Shown: in pieces, positions 1 through 9,552 of the stretch
How the letters are laid out: every line of letters begins with the position of its first letter
How positions within the stretch are numbered: the first letter of the stretch is position 1
Source of the DNA: Mycolicibacterium brumae
Lineage (GTDB): Bacteria; Actinomycetota; Actinomycetes; Mycobacteriales; Mycobacteriaceae
Reading direction: 5' to 3'
DNA: 64,000 nt
Assembly (NCBI RefSeq): GCF_025215495.1
Contig: NZ_CP104302.1
Span: 2,170,001 to 2,234,000, forward strand
Position numbers and translations under genes: made by a program
The notes under the pieces: generated by a model
Database searches by the model: none
The model's input: the letters and a program-made list of their open reading frames with translations, nothing else
Told to the model about the DNA's origin: nothing

Positions 1-700
1 CGTCGACGGCGGCGCCGACGGGGTGGTGGTCACCCACGGCACCGACAGCATGGAGGAGACCGCGCTGTGGCTGGACCTGACGCTGGACACCGCCGCGCCG
101 GTGGTGCTGACCGGGTCGCAGTTGCCCGCCGACGACCCAGACGCCGACGGCCCGGCGAACCTGGCCGACGCGGTCGGGTTGGCCGCCGAACCCGAGGCCG
201 GTGGGCGCGGCGTGCTGGTTTGCCTGGGCGGGGAGGTGCTCGCGGCCGTCGGGTTGCACAAGGTGGGACCGGTGGCGCCGAGCGGATTCGCCGGGGCGCT
301 GGCCGCCGACCGGCCACGGTTGACGGTGGGCGCGGCGTCGGCGGCAACGGCGCCGCGAGTGGACATTGTGGCGGCCTACCCGGGCGCCGACGGGGCAGCG
401 TTCGACGGCTGCGTCGCGGCGGGGGCGCGCGGGATCGTGCTGGAGGCGATGGGCGCCGGCAACGCGGGGCCCGCCGTGGTGGAGGCGGTGCGGCGGTTGT
501 GCGCTTCCGGTGTCGCGGTGGTGGTGTCGACGCGGGTTCCGTTCGGCGCCGTCGGCGCGGAGTACGGCCCGGGCGCGGAACTGGTGGCCGCGGGCGCGGT
601 GATGGCTACTTCGCTGCGGCCGCCGCAGGCCCGGGTGCTGCTGATGGGTGTGCTGGCCGCGGGGTTGGACGTGGCCGAGACGTTCGCGCGTTGGGGGTGA
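1..700 (+). CDS. ansA: L-asparaginase, C-terminal part (5' end outside window)
   Basis: The reading frame is open from the first bases (codons begin at base 2) and ends in TGA at 700, so the gene enters from the left edge. The peptide contains [10 protein letters not shown], the second conserved asparaginase signature with its catalytic Thr-Asp pair, and a later [11 protein letters not shown] segment typical of the C-terminal domain. The enzyme hydrolyses L-asparagine to aspartate and ammonia in the cytoplasm. It faces dinB convergently, the arrangement of ansA and dinX in M. tuberculosis. The N-terminal third with the first catalytic Thr lies outside the window. Confidence 0.9.
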   Translation, partial: VDGGADGVVVTHGTDSMEETALWLDLTLDTAAPVVLTGSQLPADDPDADGPANLADAVGLAAEPEAGGRGVLVCLGGEVLAAVGLHKVGPVAPSGFAGALAADRPRLTVGAASAATAPRVDIVAAYPGADGAAFDGCVAAGARGIVLEAMGAGNAGPAVVEAVRRLCASGVAVVVSTRVPFGAVGAEYGPGAELVAAGAVMATSLRPPQARVLLMGVLAAGLDVAETFARWG

Positions 701-716
701 GCGCGAGGGCCAAACT

Positions 717-860
717 TGGATCGCCACGGTGAACTGGATCGCCACGGTGATCCATGCGGAGCGCTTCGGCGAAATATGAGCGATTTCTCGCCCAGGTGAT
801 CCATGTGGATCGACTGGGCGGAGGATCGGCGAGGACACAGCCGTGGCGCGGGATCACGCC
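717..860. repeat. Short repeat cluster between convergent ansA and dinB
   Basis: The 195 bp between the two stops hold an 18-bp-spaced tandem (TGGATCGCCACGGTGA at 717 and 735). The word CGCCACGG occurs forward at 722 and 740 and reversed at 841-848. GTGATCC recurs at 747 and 796. GGCGAAAT at 768 faces ATTTCTCGCC at 783-792 as a stem. No coding capacity is apparent. The position suggests a bidirectional 3'-end structure. Spacing is less regular than in the other arrays of this window. Confidence 0.5.
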
Positions 861-895
861 CATGGCCTCCGGCCACGCACATCGCTGCGGCGAGC

Positions 896-2236
896 TCACT
901 CCGGGTCGGCCGGGCGCCAATCCCAATCCAGGCTCGCCAGCGGGTCGGCGCGGCGCAGGTCCGGGTCGTCGCACACCAGCGTGCGGGCCACCCCGGGTCC
1001 GGTGGCCCGGGTCTCGAAGCGCACCGTCACCACCCCGTGCCCGGCGCCCTGCACCCAGCCGTGGCCGTACTCGGGGTGCGCGACGTCGTCGCCGATCCGC
1101 CACTGCCCCGCCACCCGTTCTGCCGCCGGGGCGGGCGCGGTCGTGACCTCCTCGCCGTCGACGGCGGGGTGGTCAAGATCCGGGAACAGTGACTCCTGCA
1201 GCACATCGGACAGGCCCGAAAACCCCACGCCGAGAAGGCGAATCGGCCCGATCTCGACCGGGTCGAGCAGCAGCCGCCGAGCCGTCGCTGTCAACGCCGG
1301 AAGGTCCGCCGTCGCGTACGGCAGGGTCGCCGATCGGGTAAGGATCGACATATCGGAGCGTTTCAGCTTCACCGTCACGGTGCGCGCGCCGCGGCCGTCG
1401 CGCACCAGACGGCGGTAAGCGTCGTCGGCGATCGGCGGAATCGCGTCGCGAAGCTGGTCCAGGGTGACCAGGTCGGCGGCGAAGGTGGATTCGGAGCTGA
1501 TCTGCTTGGCCTCGGCGCGCTCGGCCACCGGCCGGTCATCGATGCCGCGGGCCAGCCGCTGCAGCGCCGGGCCGATGCCGGCGCCGAGGATGTCGGCGGC
1601 CTCGTGGTCGTCGAGGGCGGCGAGCTGCCCGACGGTGTCGATGCCGAGGCGGTGCAGCCGATCCTCGGCGACCGGGCCGATCCCCCACAGCCGTCGCACC
1701 GGCAGACCGTCGAGCAGCACCGGTTCCTCCTCGCGGCGCAGCACCCGGATCCCGTCGGGTTTGGCCAGCCCGGATCCGATCTTGGCGATCTGCTTACCCG
1801 AGCCGGCGCCCACCGAGGCGACGAGCCCGGTCTCGGCCAGCACGTCGGCGCGCAGGCTCGCGCAGAAGTCCACGACCTGTTCGGCGCTCGCCCCGACCAG
1901 TTCGGCGGGCTCGCCGAACGCCTCGTCGAAGGACAGTTGCTCCAGCACCGGGATGCGCGCCCGGACGGTGTCGAACACGCGGTGGCTGGCCACCCGGTAC
2001 ACCGACCCGCGCGGCGGCAGCACCACCGCGCTCGCCCCGACCAGCCGTCGGGCCTGATGCATCGGCATCGCCGAGCGGGCCCCGAACACCCGGGATTCGT
2101 AGCTCGCGCCGGCCACCACCCCGCGACCGCCCAGGCCGCCGACCAACACCGGCCGGCCGCGCAGCGTGGGGCGGGTCAACTGCTCGACGGATGCGAAGAA
2201 CGCGTCCATGTCGAGGTGCAGAACCCAGCGCGTCAC
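896..2236 (-). CDS. dinB: DNA polymerase IV (Y-family, DinB/DinX type)
   Basis: Translesion DNA polymerase of 446 residues with a GTG start. The catalytic acidic residues are visible: HLDMDAFF (Asp9) near the N-terminus and SFDEAF (Asp104, Glu105). A beta-clamp binding motif, QESLF, occurs at about residue 345. The protein then continues about 95 residues beyond a normal DinB, with [14 protein letters not shown] resembling the tudor-like tail of UvrD/PcrA. By position next to ansA and ileS it is the DinX (Rv1537) equivalent. No obvious SOS box is visible upstream. Confidence 0.93.
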   Translation of the reverse strand: MTRWVLHLDMDAFFASVEQLTRPTLRGRPVLVGGLGGRGVVAGASYESRVFGARSAMPMHQARRLVGASAVVLPPRGSVYRVASHRVFDTVRARIPVLEQLSFDEAFGEPAELVGASAEQVVDFCASLRADVLAETGLVASVGAGSGKQIAKIGSGLAKPDGIRVLRREEEPVLLDGLPVRRLWGIGPVAEDRLHRLGIDTVGQLAALDDHEAADILGAGIGPALQRLARGIDDRPVAERAEAKQISSESTFAADLVTLDQLRDAIPPIADDAYRRLVRDGRGARTVTVKLKRSDMSILTRSATLPYATADLPALTATARRLLLDPVEIGPIRLLGVGFSGLSDVLQESLFPDLDHPAVDGEEVTTAPAPAAERVAGQWRIGDDVAHPEYGHGWVQGAGHGVVTVRFETRATGPGVARTLVCDDPDLRRADPLASLDWDWRPADPE

Positions 2237-2306
2237 CCCATCAGTCTGACCCGCGGGGATTCCTCAGGTGATCGCGGTTGGCGGTCGACGCGGCGCCCCG
2301 ATGTCC

Positions 2307-2319
2307 TAGCATCGAGGAA
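2307..2319 (+). promoter_or_regulatory. -10 element for a leaderless transcript of the lipoprotein gene
   Basis: TAGCAT at 2307-2312 fits TANNNT and is followed by exactly 7 nt before ATG 2320, placing the expected transcription start on the A of the start codon. Confidence 0.55.
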
Positions 2320-3860
2320 ATGCCACGGACCACCGGATACCGCCGTCATACCTGCGGGCTGGCCGTGGCGCTGGCGACCGCCCTCACCGCGTCGTCATGC
2401 GCGATCGTCGAATCCGGAACACCGCGGGCGATGTTCGCCACCACCACCATCGACGGCGTTCGGCTCACCGCGTCCAGCACCGGCCTCGACGATCCCCTGC
2501 GCATCGGCGGCAGCGATGTGGCCGCGCCCGACGCTCCAGTGGTGGTGGCCGGGATCGCCCCGGTGCGGGTGACCGCCGGCGACGGCCCGCCCACCGCGCC
2601 GGTGACCTTGACCTTCGACCTCACCGACCGGCCCGACCTGAGCGAGCGGTTCAGCGCATCCGTCGCCCCGGTGGTGCAGTCAGTGTCGGCCACCGATCCC
2701 GACCGCACCGAGCTGACCCCGGCGCGCTGGGACCCGGAGCGCCGCACCGCCACCGCCGAAGTCAGCCAGCTGACCGATCACCAGTTGCGGGTCTTCGACA
2801 ATGTCCGCGGGCTCATCCCGCAGCCGCAACCGGCCGCCGACCCGCCGGACGAACCCTGCGCGCAGAACAGCGAACTGCGCCTTGGCGTCCGGTCGACCCC
2901 ACACCCACCGACACGCTGATCGCCGAGGCGATCCAGCACGCCGCCGGAGACCCCGACGGCGTGCTGGTCGGAGATTCCCAGGACACGTTCGACCTCGCCG
3001 CCGGCGCCACCGACGGCCAGATCGGGTTCCGCCTGGAGCCCTATGGGGTGCTGCTGGCCATCGCTCTGGAGGCGGTCAGCATGTATCCGGTGTCCCGTTC
3101 GGTGGCCGCCGCGGTCCTCGCCTCCGCAGACCTGGCCGACTGCGCGGCGGACCTCTTCCAACTGCCCGTCGACAACGGGGTCGCCGCCACCAGTCTGCTG
3201 CGGGCTCTGGGTGGTCTCGGTGGCTGCGTCGCCTCGGTGGCCGAGGCCGCCGGCCAGGCCGGCGCCGGCGCCGTCGGCGCCGTGCTGTCCCTGGTGACCT
3301 CGCTGCCGGTGCTGCTCGCCAACTCGGTGTGGGGAGCGTTCGCCGAGGCGCTCAATCGGTACAGCAAGATCACCATGACGCTGAGTTCCGGCGCGGGCGT
3401 CGGCGCCGCCCGGCCGTTGGCGAGTCTGTCGTCGTGTTACTGCACCGAGATGGGTGAGTTCGGAAACTCCTCGCTCGGCGTCGAAGAGTCGGAGAACGTG
3501 TTCCGGTTGGAGCGGACCAAGGACCTCGGGCACTGGTCGGTCGACTCCGGGCAGCTGCTGAAGGCCGATCTCCGGTGGCTGTCGGTCGACGGCGCGGAGA
3601 TCCTCGACGACCGGCGCACGGACAACACCCACCATTGCCTGGTGTTTCTGGAACTGATCACACCCGACGGGGAGAAGCTGATCGACACCGAGTTCCCGTG
3701 CGGCAGTGTGGAATCCGAACAACGCGCGTGGAGCACGGAGCAGCCGGGGGTGTTCATCGCCCGTGCCACCGCCGAACTCTCCGAACGCGACGGGGATGAG
3801 CGGAGGGTGCTGGACCGGGTGGTCGCCGAGACCCCGATCATCGTCAAACCGGCCGCATGA
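2320..3860 (+). pseudogene. Lipoprotein of unknown function, interrupted by a frameshift
   Basis: The first reading frame (2320-2919) starts with a signal peptide ending in a lipobox (LTASSC) and continues as a beta-rich extracellular region that closes shortly after 2880. A second frame, one base earlier, then continues to 3860 without its own start. It has a hydrophobic alanine-rich middle and a soluble C-terminal domain (about 120 residues) with several Cys. Codon-position bias switches frames at about 2880. One missing C in the run at 2880-2883 would join them as ELRPWRPVDPTP, giving about 513 residues. This is either a young pseudogene or a base-call error. No function is recognised. It is divergent from dinB and absent from the M. 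tuberculosis order. Confidence 0.7.
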
Positions 3861-3883
3861 GCGCTGTGCCGGAGTGCCCCGTC

Positions 3884-3896
3884 TAGTCTGACGGGC
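3884..3896 (+). promoter_or_regulatory. -10 element for a leaderless S4-protein mRNA
   Basis: TAGTCT at 3884-3889 lies exactly 7 nt before ATG 3897, so transcription should begin at the start codon. Confidence 0.55.
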
Positions 3897-4106
3897 ATGG
3901 ATGACGTGCCGATCCGCGACGCCTCGATCCGGCTGGGCCAGTTCCTCAAGTTGGCCGGGCTGATCGATTCCGGGGCAGACGCCAAGACCGAGATCGGCGA
4001 CGGGATGGTGAAGGTCAACGGCGAGGTCGAGCTGCGCCGTGGCCGCCAGCTGGTGGCCGGGGACGTGGTCGAGCACGAGGGCCGGCAAGCACGGGTTTCG
4101 TCCTGA
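3897..4106 (+). CDS. Small S4-domain RNA-binding protein
   Basis: A 69-residue protein made up almost entirely of one S4 fold: IRLGQFLKLAGLIDSGADAK, then a basic turn and VKVNGEVELRRGRQLVAGDVV, the signature of YaaA/HSP15-like stand-alone S4 proteins. Such proteins bind structured RNA, commonly ribosomal RNA or stalled ribosomes. The specific role is not known here. It ends 4 bp before the TSUP transporter gene and is probably cotranscribed with it. Confidence 0.8.
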   Translation: MDDVPIRDASIRLGQFLKLAGLIDSGADAKTEIGDGMVKVNGEVELRRGRQLVAGDVVEHEGRQARVSS

Positions 4107-4110
4107 GCGA

Positions 4111-5082
4111 ATGAACATCGGCAGCGTGCTCGGGCTCGAACAGCTCACCTGGAGCACGCTGATCCTGGTGGTCATCGCGGCCCTCGCGGCCGGCTGGGTC
4201 GATGCCGTCGTCGGCGGTGGCGGACTGCTGCAGCTCCCCGCGCTGCTGCTGATCCCCGGGATCACCCCGGTGCAGGCCCTGGCCACGAACAAGTTCGGGT
4301 CGGTGTTCGGCACCGCGACGAGCAGCATCACGTATTACCGCCGGGCGAAGCCCGACATTCGCACCGCGATCCCGATGGCGCTGGTCGCGATGGCGGGGTC
4401 GTTCGGCGGGGCCGCCGTGGCGACCGTGCTGCCGCCCGCCGCGTTCAAGCCCATCATCGTGGTGGCTCTACTCGCCGTCGCCCTCTTCACCGCGGTCACG
4501 CCGCAGTTGGGAGCGGCCACGCGGCTGCGCTTCAGCGGGCACAAGCATCACGTCATGGCGGGTCTGGCGGGGTTCGCGATCGGGTTCTACGACGGGATGA
4601 TCGGGCCCGGCACCGGAACGTTCCTGGTGATCACCCTCGTCGCCCTGCTCGGTTACGACTTCCTCCAGGCGAGCGCGAAGGCCAAGATCGTGAACTTCGC
4701 GACGAACTTCGGCGCGCTGCTGCTGTTCATCCCGCACGGCGCGGTGCTCTGGCTGCTCGGAGGGATCCTCGCCGTCGCCAATATGACGGGCAGTTATCTC
4801 GGATCGCGCATGGCGATCGCCAAGGGGACGGGTTTCATCCGTGTGGTGTTCCTCGTCGTCGTGATCGCGCTGATCGCGAAGCTCGGGGTCGACGTGTGGA
4901 AGGGTTCAGCCGCGTCGCCCGGCACGCTCGGCAAAGGCGTCGAGCGCGTCGAGCACGTCGGGCGCGCGCCAGATGCGGCCACGGGCGCGCCCGGACGATT
5001 CGATGAGGATCCCCGCCTCGACCAGCGGATCCACATGGCGACGCGGGTGGTCGGTGCTCAACCCGAGTTCCTCCCGCAGTAG
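4111..5082 (+). CDS. TSUP/TauE-SafE family membrane transporter, with an anomalous C-terminal tail
   Basis: About eight hydrophobic helices, with the family hallmarks GWVDAVVGGGGLLQLPALL and ATNKFGSVFGTATS in the N-terminal half and the matching GFYDGMIGPGTGTF in the second half. These are sulfite/sulfonate or organic-anion exporters of the inner membrane. The substrate cannot be told. The start chosen is ATG 4111 after the S4 stop. The expected end of the family is near KLGVDVW (about 4900). Instead the frame runs 58 more hydrophilic residues antisense to the 3' end of fic, so the native stop appears lost at a junction. Confidence 0.85.
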   Translation: MNIGSVLGLEQLTWSTLILVVIAALAAGWVDAVVGGGGLLQLPALLLIPGITPVQALATNKFGSVFGTATSSITYYRRAKPDIRTAIPMALVAMAGSFGGAAVATVLPPAAFKPIIVVALLAVALFTAVTPQLGAATRLRFSGHKHHVMAGLAGFAIGFYDGMIGPGTGTFLVITLVALLGYDFLQASAKAKIVNFATNFGALLLFIPHGAVLWLLGGILAVANMTGSYLGSRMAIAKGTGFIRVVFLVVVIALIAKLGVDVWKGSAASPGTLGKGVERVEHVGRAPDAATGAPGRFDEDPRLDQRIHMATRVVGAQPEFLPQ

Positions 5083-6078
5083 CGCGCCGTTGACGACGGG
5101 CCGACGGACCAACAGGTCCGCGACCCGCCACGCGGCGGCGTCCGACCGCACGGTCAGCAGGTCATTCCAGCCGGCGCGGATGGCCCGCAGCTCGGCGATC
5201 AGCAGCCGACCGTTCCACACTGCCCTCAGACTCGCGTGGGCGAACTTTTCGGCAATCGGGACCGCATCGCCGTCTCGATAGGCTGTGAGCGCCGCGATGT
5301 ACCCGTCGGTGTCAGCCAGCAGTCCCGCCGACACCGGAACTGTCACCTGCCGGGTCAACTCCTTGTTGCGCAGCATCGACTGAACCAGTGCCCGGCCGGT
5401 GCGGCCGTTGCCGTCGGTGAAGGGGTGGATCGTTTCGAATTGCGCGTGCGCGACCGCAATCTGCGTCAAGAACGGCTGGTCATCGCGCTGTGCGTAAGCG
5501 ATCAAATCATCGATCGAACCCTGAACGCGGGCGTGATCGGGAGGCACGAATTCGGCCGACAGCGGGCTGTTCCCACCACCGATCCAGATCGCTTCTTCGC
5601 GCCAGCGACCAGGCGTGTGACGGGGCTGTCCGGCCATCAACGCCTCGTGCATGGCAAGGATCGCCTCGGCAGTGATCGTGTCCGACAACGCGATGGCGGT
5701 CTGCATGGCAGCGGTGTTCGCGACAATGAGTTCGGCGTTGAGTGTGCCCTTCGCGCCCGGCAGTTCGGCTTCGGCGACGGCCCGAGCCGATGCCGTGAGG
5801 TTCTCGATCCGAGAACTGGCTGCGGACTCCGAACGCAACAGCACCGAGGCGAAAGGCGCGATCTCACCGCCGAGTTCGGCGTCGAACCGGACGATTTCGC
5901 AGCTGGCGTCCTCGACCTCGGCCTGCACGGATCGCGGCAACCCGAAATCGAGGGCGCCGATCGGCGCGGGGATCGCCGCCTGGTACGCGCCCCCCCGGTT
6001 CGACGCACGGGAGTAGCCGGGATCGAGACTCGGCCGCCATTGCAGAGTCTCGTAGGTCACCGGGGTAAGTGTCGCCAT
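4906..6078 (-). CDS. fic: Fic-family AMPylase-type protein with inhibitory helix and C-terminal winged helix
   Basis: 390 residues. The complete Fic loop HPFTDGNGRTGR lies at 218-229, with catalytic His218. An N-terminal inhibitory motif of the [S/T]xxxE[G/N] type (SSRIEN, Ser88-Glu92-Asn93) precedes it, so this is an internally auto-inhibited enzyme. The last ~90 residues (VADLLVRRPVVNGALLREEL, then HVDPLVEAGILIES) resemble a winged helix-turn-helix and could bind DNA. Such enzymes usually transfer AMP from ATP to protein hydroxyls; targets are unknown. The start ATG lies directly beside a palindromic operator, suggesting autoregulation. The gene is absent from the M. tuberculosis order and is convergent with, and overlapping, the TSUP gene. 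Confidence 0.92.
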   Translation of the reverse strand: MATLTPVTYETLQWRPSLDPGYSRASNRGGAYQAAIPAPIGALDFGLPRSVQAEVEDASCEIVRFDAELGGEIAPFASVLLRSESAASSRIENLTASARAVAEAELPGAKGTLNAELIVANTAAMQTAIALSDTITAEAILAMHEALMAGQPRHTPGRWREEAIWIGGGNSPLSAEFVPPDHARVQGSIDDLIAYAQRDDQPFLTQIAVAHAQFETIHPFTDGNGRTGRALVQSMLRNKELTRQVTVPVSAGLLADTDGYIAALTAYRDGDAVPIAEKFAHASLRAVWNGRLLIAELRAIRAGWNDLLTVRSDAAAWRVADLLVRRPVVNGALLREELGLSTDHPRRHVDPLVEAGILIESSGRARGRIWRAPDVLDALDAFAERAGRRG

Positions 6079-6141
6079 CGCTCTAGGATAACGACACTTA
6101 GATACTTAAGTGTCGTTAAGAGACGAGGATACCGACGCTTA
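6066..6141. promoter_or_regulatory. Palindromic operator cluster upstream of fic
   Basis: Perfect 12-bp inverted repeat: TAACGACACTTA at 6089-6100 and TAAGTGTCGTTA at 6107-6118, spacer 6 bp. The half-site TAAGTGTCG recurs at 6066-6074 inside the first codons of fic. A degenerate copy, CGACGCTTA, lies near 6131-6139 at the ileS stop. The segment is AT-richer than its surroundings and lacks a T-run, so an operator is favoured over a terminator for ileS. Confidence 0.7.
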
Positions 6142-9100
6142 AGCGGAGTTGTGCGCCCGGCTGATCGACACCCGGACGCCGTCGCCGATCTCGGAGCCTT
6201 CCGGCAATTCGCCGGCTCCGGCGAATTCGAAGCTGGTGGCCAGGATCTCGCCGGCCATCAGCTCGCGGTGCGCGGCAGCCCAGTCGGCCTTCGCGGCGGG
6301 GACGTCCATCACCACCGAGATCCGGTCGGAGACATCGAGACCGGAACTCTTTCGCAGCTCCTGCAGCTCACGGATCCGGTCCTTGGCCCAGCCCTCGGCC
6401 TCCAGCTCCTCGGTGACGGCGCCGTCGAGCACCACCAGTCCGGCGCCGTCGGGCAGCGCGTGGGTCCACTCCGGGTCTGCGGCGACCAGCTTTGAGGTGT
6501 ACTCCCCCTCGATCAGGGTCGCCGGACCTGCGGTCAGGGTGCCGTCGGGGTTGAGCACCGCCTCGCCGGCCTTGACGGCCTTGATCGCGGCCTGAACGTC
6601 CTTGCCGATCCGCGGGCCGGCGGCCCGGGCGTTGACGGTCAACTCGAAGCGGCCGTGGGTGTCGATGTCGTTGGTCAGTTCGATGGCCTTGACGTTGAGT
6701 TCGTCGGCGATCAGTTCGGCGAACGGCGCCAGCTGATCCGGATCATCAGTCGCCACAGTGACTTTCGGCAGCGGCAGCCGGACCCGGAGCTTCTTGGCCT
6801 TGCGCAGCGCGGAGCCGGCCGAGCAGACGTCGCGCACCCGGTCCATCGCCGCCACCAATGCCGGGTCGTGCGGCAGGTCGGCGTCCGGCCAATCGGTCAG
6901 ATGCACCGAGCGCCCGCCGGTCAGATCCCGCCAGATGGTCTCGGTGAGCATCGGCAGCAGCGGCGCGGCCAGTCGGCAGGTCACCTCCAGCACGGTGTGC
7001 AGGGTGTCGATGGCTTGCGCGTCCTCGTCCCAGAACCGGTTTCGGGACCGGCGCACGTACCAGTTGGTCAGCGCCTCGGTGAACTGACGCAGCTGTTCGC
7101 AGGCGCCGGAGATGTCGCAGGAGTCCAGCGCCGCGGTCAGATCGTCACGCAATTGGGCCAGCTTCGCCAGGACGTAGCGGTCCAGCACATTCTCCGAGTC
7201 CACACGCCAGGTCCCGCGCCGCGGGGCGTACAGCGCCAAGAAGCTGTAGGCGTTCGACAGCGGCAGCAGCACCTGGCGGACCGCCTCGCGGATGCCCTGC
7301 TCGGTGACGATCAGGTTGCCGCCGCGCAGGATCGGCGAGGCCATCAGGAACCAGCGCATGGCGTCGGAGCCGTCCCGGTCGAACACCTCGGAGACATCCG
7401 GGTAGTTGCGCAGCGACTTGCTCATCTTCTGGCCGTCGTTGCCGAGCACAATCCCGTGCGCCACACAGGTTTTGAACGCCGGCTTGTCGAACAGCGCGGT
7501 GGCTAGCACGTGCAGGGTGTAGAACCAGCCGCGCGTCTGCCCGATGTACTCGACGATGAAATCGCCAGGGAAATGCGGCACTTCGCCGTTGCCGCCGTCA
7601 AACCAGTCCCGATTCTCGAACGGGTAGTGCACCTGCGCGAACGGCATCGAGCCCGAGTCGAACCAGACGTCGAAGACGTCCTCGATGCGACGCATGGTGG
7701 AGCGGCCGGTCGGATCGTCGGGGTTGGGCCGGGTCAGCTCGTCGATGAACGGCCGGTGCAGATTGTCCGGGCGCACCCCGAAGTCGCGCTCCAGCGCATC
7801 GAGGCTGCCGTACACGTCGATCCGGGGGTAGGCCGGGTCGTCGGAGCGCCAGACCGGAATGGGGCTGCCCCAGTACCGGTTTCGGGAGATCGACCAGTCC
7901 CGGGCGTTCGACAGCCACTTGCCGAACTGGCCATCCTTGACGTGCTCGGGGTGCCAGGTGATCTGCTGGTTGAGCTCGACCATCCGATCCCGGAACTCGG
8001 TGACCTTGATGAACCAGGACGACACCGCCCGGTAGATCAGCGGTTTGCGGCACCGCCAGCAGTGCGGGTAGGAGTGCTCGTAGGTTTCGTGGCGCAGCAG
8101 CACTGCCCCATTCGCGCCGGCCGAACCGGTGTGGTTCTTTAGATCCCGGATGATGTTCGGGTTGGCGTCGAAAACCTGCTGGCCGGCGTAGTCCGGCACG
8201 CTTGCGTCGAAACGCCCCCTGGAGTCCACCGGGGTGGCCACCACGATCCCGACGGTGTCGGTGGTGGCCTTGTCGTCCTCGCCGTAGGCGGGCGCCATGT
8301 GCACGATCCCGGTGCCGTCATCGGTGGTGACGAAGTCCGCCGGCAGCACCTGGAATGCGTTGACGGCGGTGTCACCGGTGGTGAAGTACGGGAACGGTGG
8401 CAGGTAGGTCAGGCCCAGCAGCTCCGCGCCGGTGTGCGTGGAGACGATCTCCGGCTCCTCGCCGAGCTCGCGGGCGTACGCCGCCAGCCGGGCCTTGGCC
8501 AACACGTACCGGTTGCCGTCGGGCGCCGCGACGACGACGTAGTCGACCTCGGGGTGCACGGCGACGGCCTGGTTCGACGGCAGGGTCCACGGCGTCGTCG
8601 TCCACACCAGCAGCCGGGCGCCGGCCAGCGGGCCGTCGGGCATCAGGAAGCCGACGGTCAGCGCCGGGTCCTGGCGAGACTGATAGACGTCGTCGTCCAT
8701 CCGCAGTTCGTGATTGGACAGCGGGGTCTCGTCGTTCCAGCAGTACGGCAGCACCCGGAAGCCCTCGTAGGCCAGGCCCTTGTCCCACAGTTGCTTGAAT
8801 GCCCAGATCACCGACTCCATGAAGGTCAGGTCCAGGGTCTTGTAGTCGTTGTCGAAGTCGACCCAGCGGGCCTGCCGGGTGACGTAGGCCTCCCACTCCT
8901 TGGTGTAGCGCAGCACCGAGTCGCGGCAGGCGTCGTTGAACGCGCCGATGCCCATCGCCTCGATCTGGGCCTTGTCGGTGATGTCGAGCTGGCGCTGCAC
9001 CTCCAACTCGGCGGGCAGGCCGTGGGTGTCCCAGCCGAACCGGCGGTCCACCTTGTAGCCGCGCATGGTGCGGTACCGCGGCACGATGTCCTTGACGTAG

Positions 9101-9300
9101 CCGGTCAGCAGGTGGCCGTAGTGCGGCAATCCGTTGGCGAACGGCGGGCCGTCGTAGAACACGTACTCGGGGGCGTCTTGGCGGCGGTCGATGCTGGCCC
9201 GGAAGGTGTCGTCGGCCGCCCAGAACTTCAGCACGTCGATTTCCAGCGACGGGAAGTTGGGGGTGCCGCCGGCGAAGCGGGGATAAGCCTGCGAGGTCAC
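6139..9300 (-). CDS. ileS: Isoleucyl-tRNA synthetase
   Basis: 1053-residue class I synthetase charging tRNA-Ile. The HIGH-equivalent HYGH sits in [10 protein letters not shown] near residue 60 and KMSKS in [10 protein letters not shown]. The CP1 editing domain lies between them and the anticodon-binding domain at the C-terminus. Sequence style (e.g. [18 protein letters not shown]) is that of the large eukaryote-like IleS of mycobacteria. The GTG start at 9300 is chosen because AGGAGA lies 7 nt upstream and the protein homology begins there. An upstream in-frame start at 9405 would read through the T-box leader. Control is by that leader. Confidence 0.96.
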   Translation of the reverse strand: MTSQAYPRFAGGTPNFPSLEIDVLKFWAADDTFRASIDRRQDAPEYVFYDGPPFANGLPHYGHLLTGYVKDIVPRYRTMRGYKVDRRFGWDTHGLPAELEVQRQLDITDKAQIEAMGIGAFNDACRDSVLRYTKEWEAYVTRQARWVDFDNDYKTLDLTFMESVIWAFKQLWDKGLAYEGFRVLPYCWNDETPLSNHELRMDDDVYQSRQDPALTVGFLMPDGPLAGARLLVWTTTPWTLPSNQAVAVHPEVDYVVVAAPDGNRYVLAKARLAAYARELGEEPEIVSTHTGAELLGLTYLPPFPYFTTGDTAVNAFQVLPADFVTTDDGTGIVHMAPAYGEDDKATTDTVGIVVATPVDSRGRFDASVPDYAGQQVFDANPNIIRDLKNHTGSAGANGAVLLRHETYEHSYPHCWRCRKPLIYRAVSSWFIKVTEFRDRMVELNQQITWHPEHVKDGQFGKWLSNARDWSISRNRYWGSPIPVWRSDDPAYPRIDVYGSLDALERDFGVRPDNLHRPFIDELTRPNPDDPTGRSTMRRIEDVFDVWFDSGSMPFAQVHYPFENRDWFDGGNGEVPHFPGDFIVEYIGQTRGWFYTLHVLATALFDKPAFKTCVAHGIVLGNDGQKMSKSLRNYPDVSEVFDRDGSDAMRWFLMASPILRGGNLIVTEQGIREAVRQVLLPLSNAYSFLALYAPRRGTWRVDSENVLDRYVLAKLAQLRDDLTAALDSCDISGACEQLRQFTEALTNWYVRRSRNRFWDEDAQAIDTLHTVLEVTCRLAAPLLPMLTETIWRDLTGGRSVHLTDWPDADLPHDPALVAAMDRVRDVCSAGSALRKAKKLRVRLPLPKVTVATDDPDQLAPFAELIADELNVKAIELTNDIDTHGRFELTVNARAAGPRIGKDVQAAIKAVKAGEAVLNPDGTLTAGPATLIEGEYTSKLVAADPEWTHALPDGAGLVVLDGAVTEELEAEGWAKDRIRELQELRKSSGLDVSDRISVVMDVPAAKADWAAAHRELMAGEILATSFEFAGAGELPEGSEIGDGVRVSISRAHNSA

Positions 9301-9504
9301 GACGTCGTCTCCTGTGCCCAATGTTTCGGCACGGGGACGACGACGCGCATGGTGCGCGAGCGCCGCGGTACCACCCCGCTTGCGCGCACAAGGCACGCCG
9401 CTCATCGTGCGGGCGATGACGGGCCCACCCGTTCGGTTCTACTGGGTCGGGAGTGCGACCGTTCTTCCGAAGGCTCCCCGGTGATGGCCGGATCAACGCC
9501 TGTG
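9301..9504 (-). promoter_or_regulatory. T-box riboswitch leader of ileS (translational type)
   Basis: On the minus strand the T-box core TGGTACCGCGG reads at 9373-9363. It pairs with the uncharged tRNA acceptor end. A short stem I upstream exposes AUC (9485-9483), an isoleucine specifier, between CCGG arms. Downstream, CGTCGTC...CGTGCC (about 9346-9329) can pair with GGGCAC...GACGACG (9320-9303) and bury the AGGAGA ribosome binding site, so translation rather than termination is controlled. A candidate -10, TAGAAT, reads at 9516-9511 (minus strand). Transcription probably starts near 9504-9500. Confidence 0.88.
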
Positions 9505-9552
9505 CGGCTGATTCTAACCGAGGCCGAAGCCCGGCCGAATCTCCCCGTTGTA

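Noticed and set aside
6089..6118. The palindrome as a terminator for ileS
   Set aside because: Low GC stem, no T-run, and repeated half-sites extend into the fic start, which suits an operator better.
9301..9405. N-terminal extension of IleS by 35 residues
   Set aside because: It would be encoded by the T-box and SD-sequestering stems; the ribosome binding site is just before GTG 9300.
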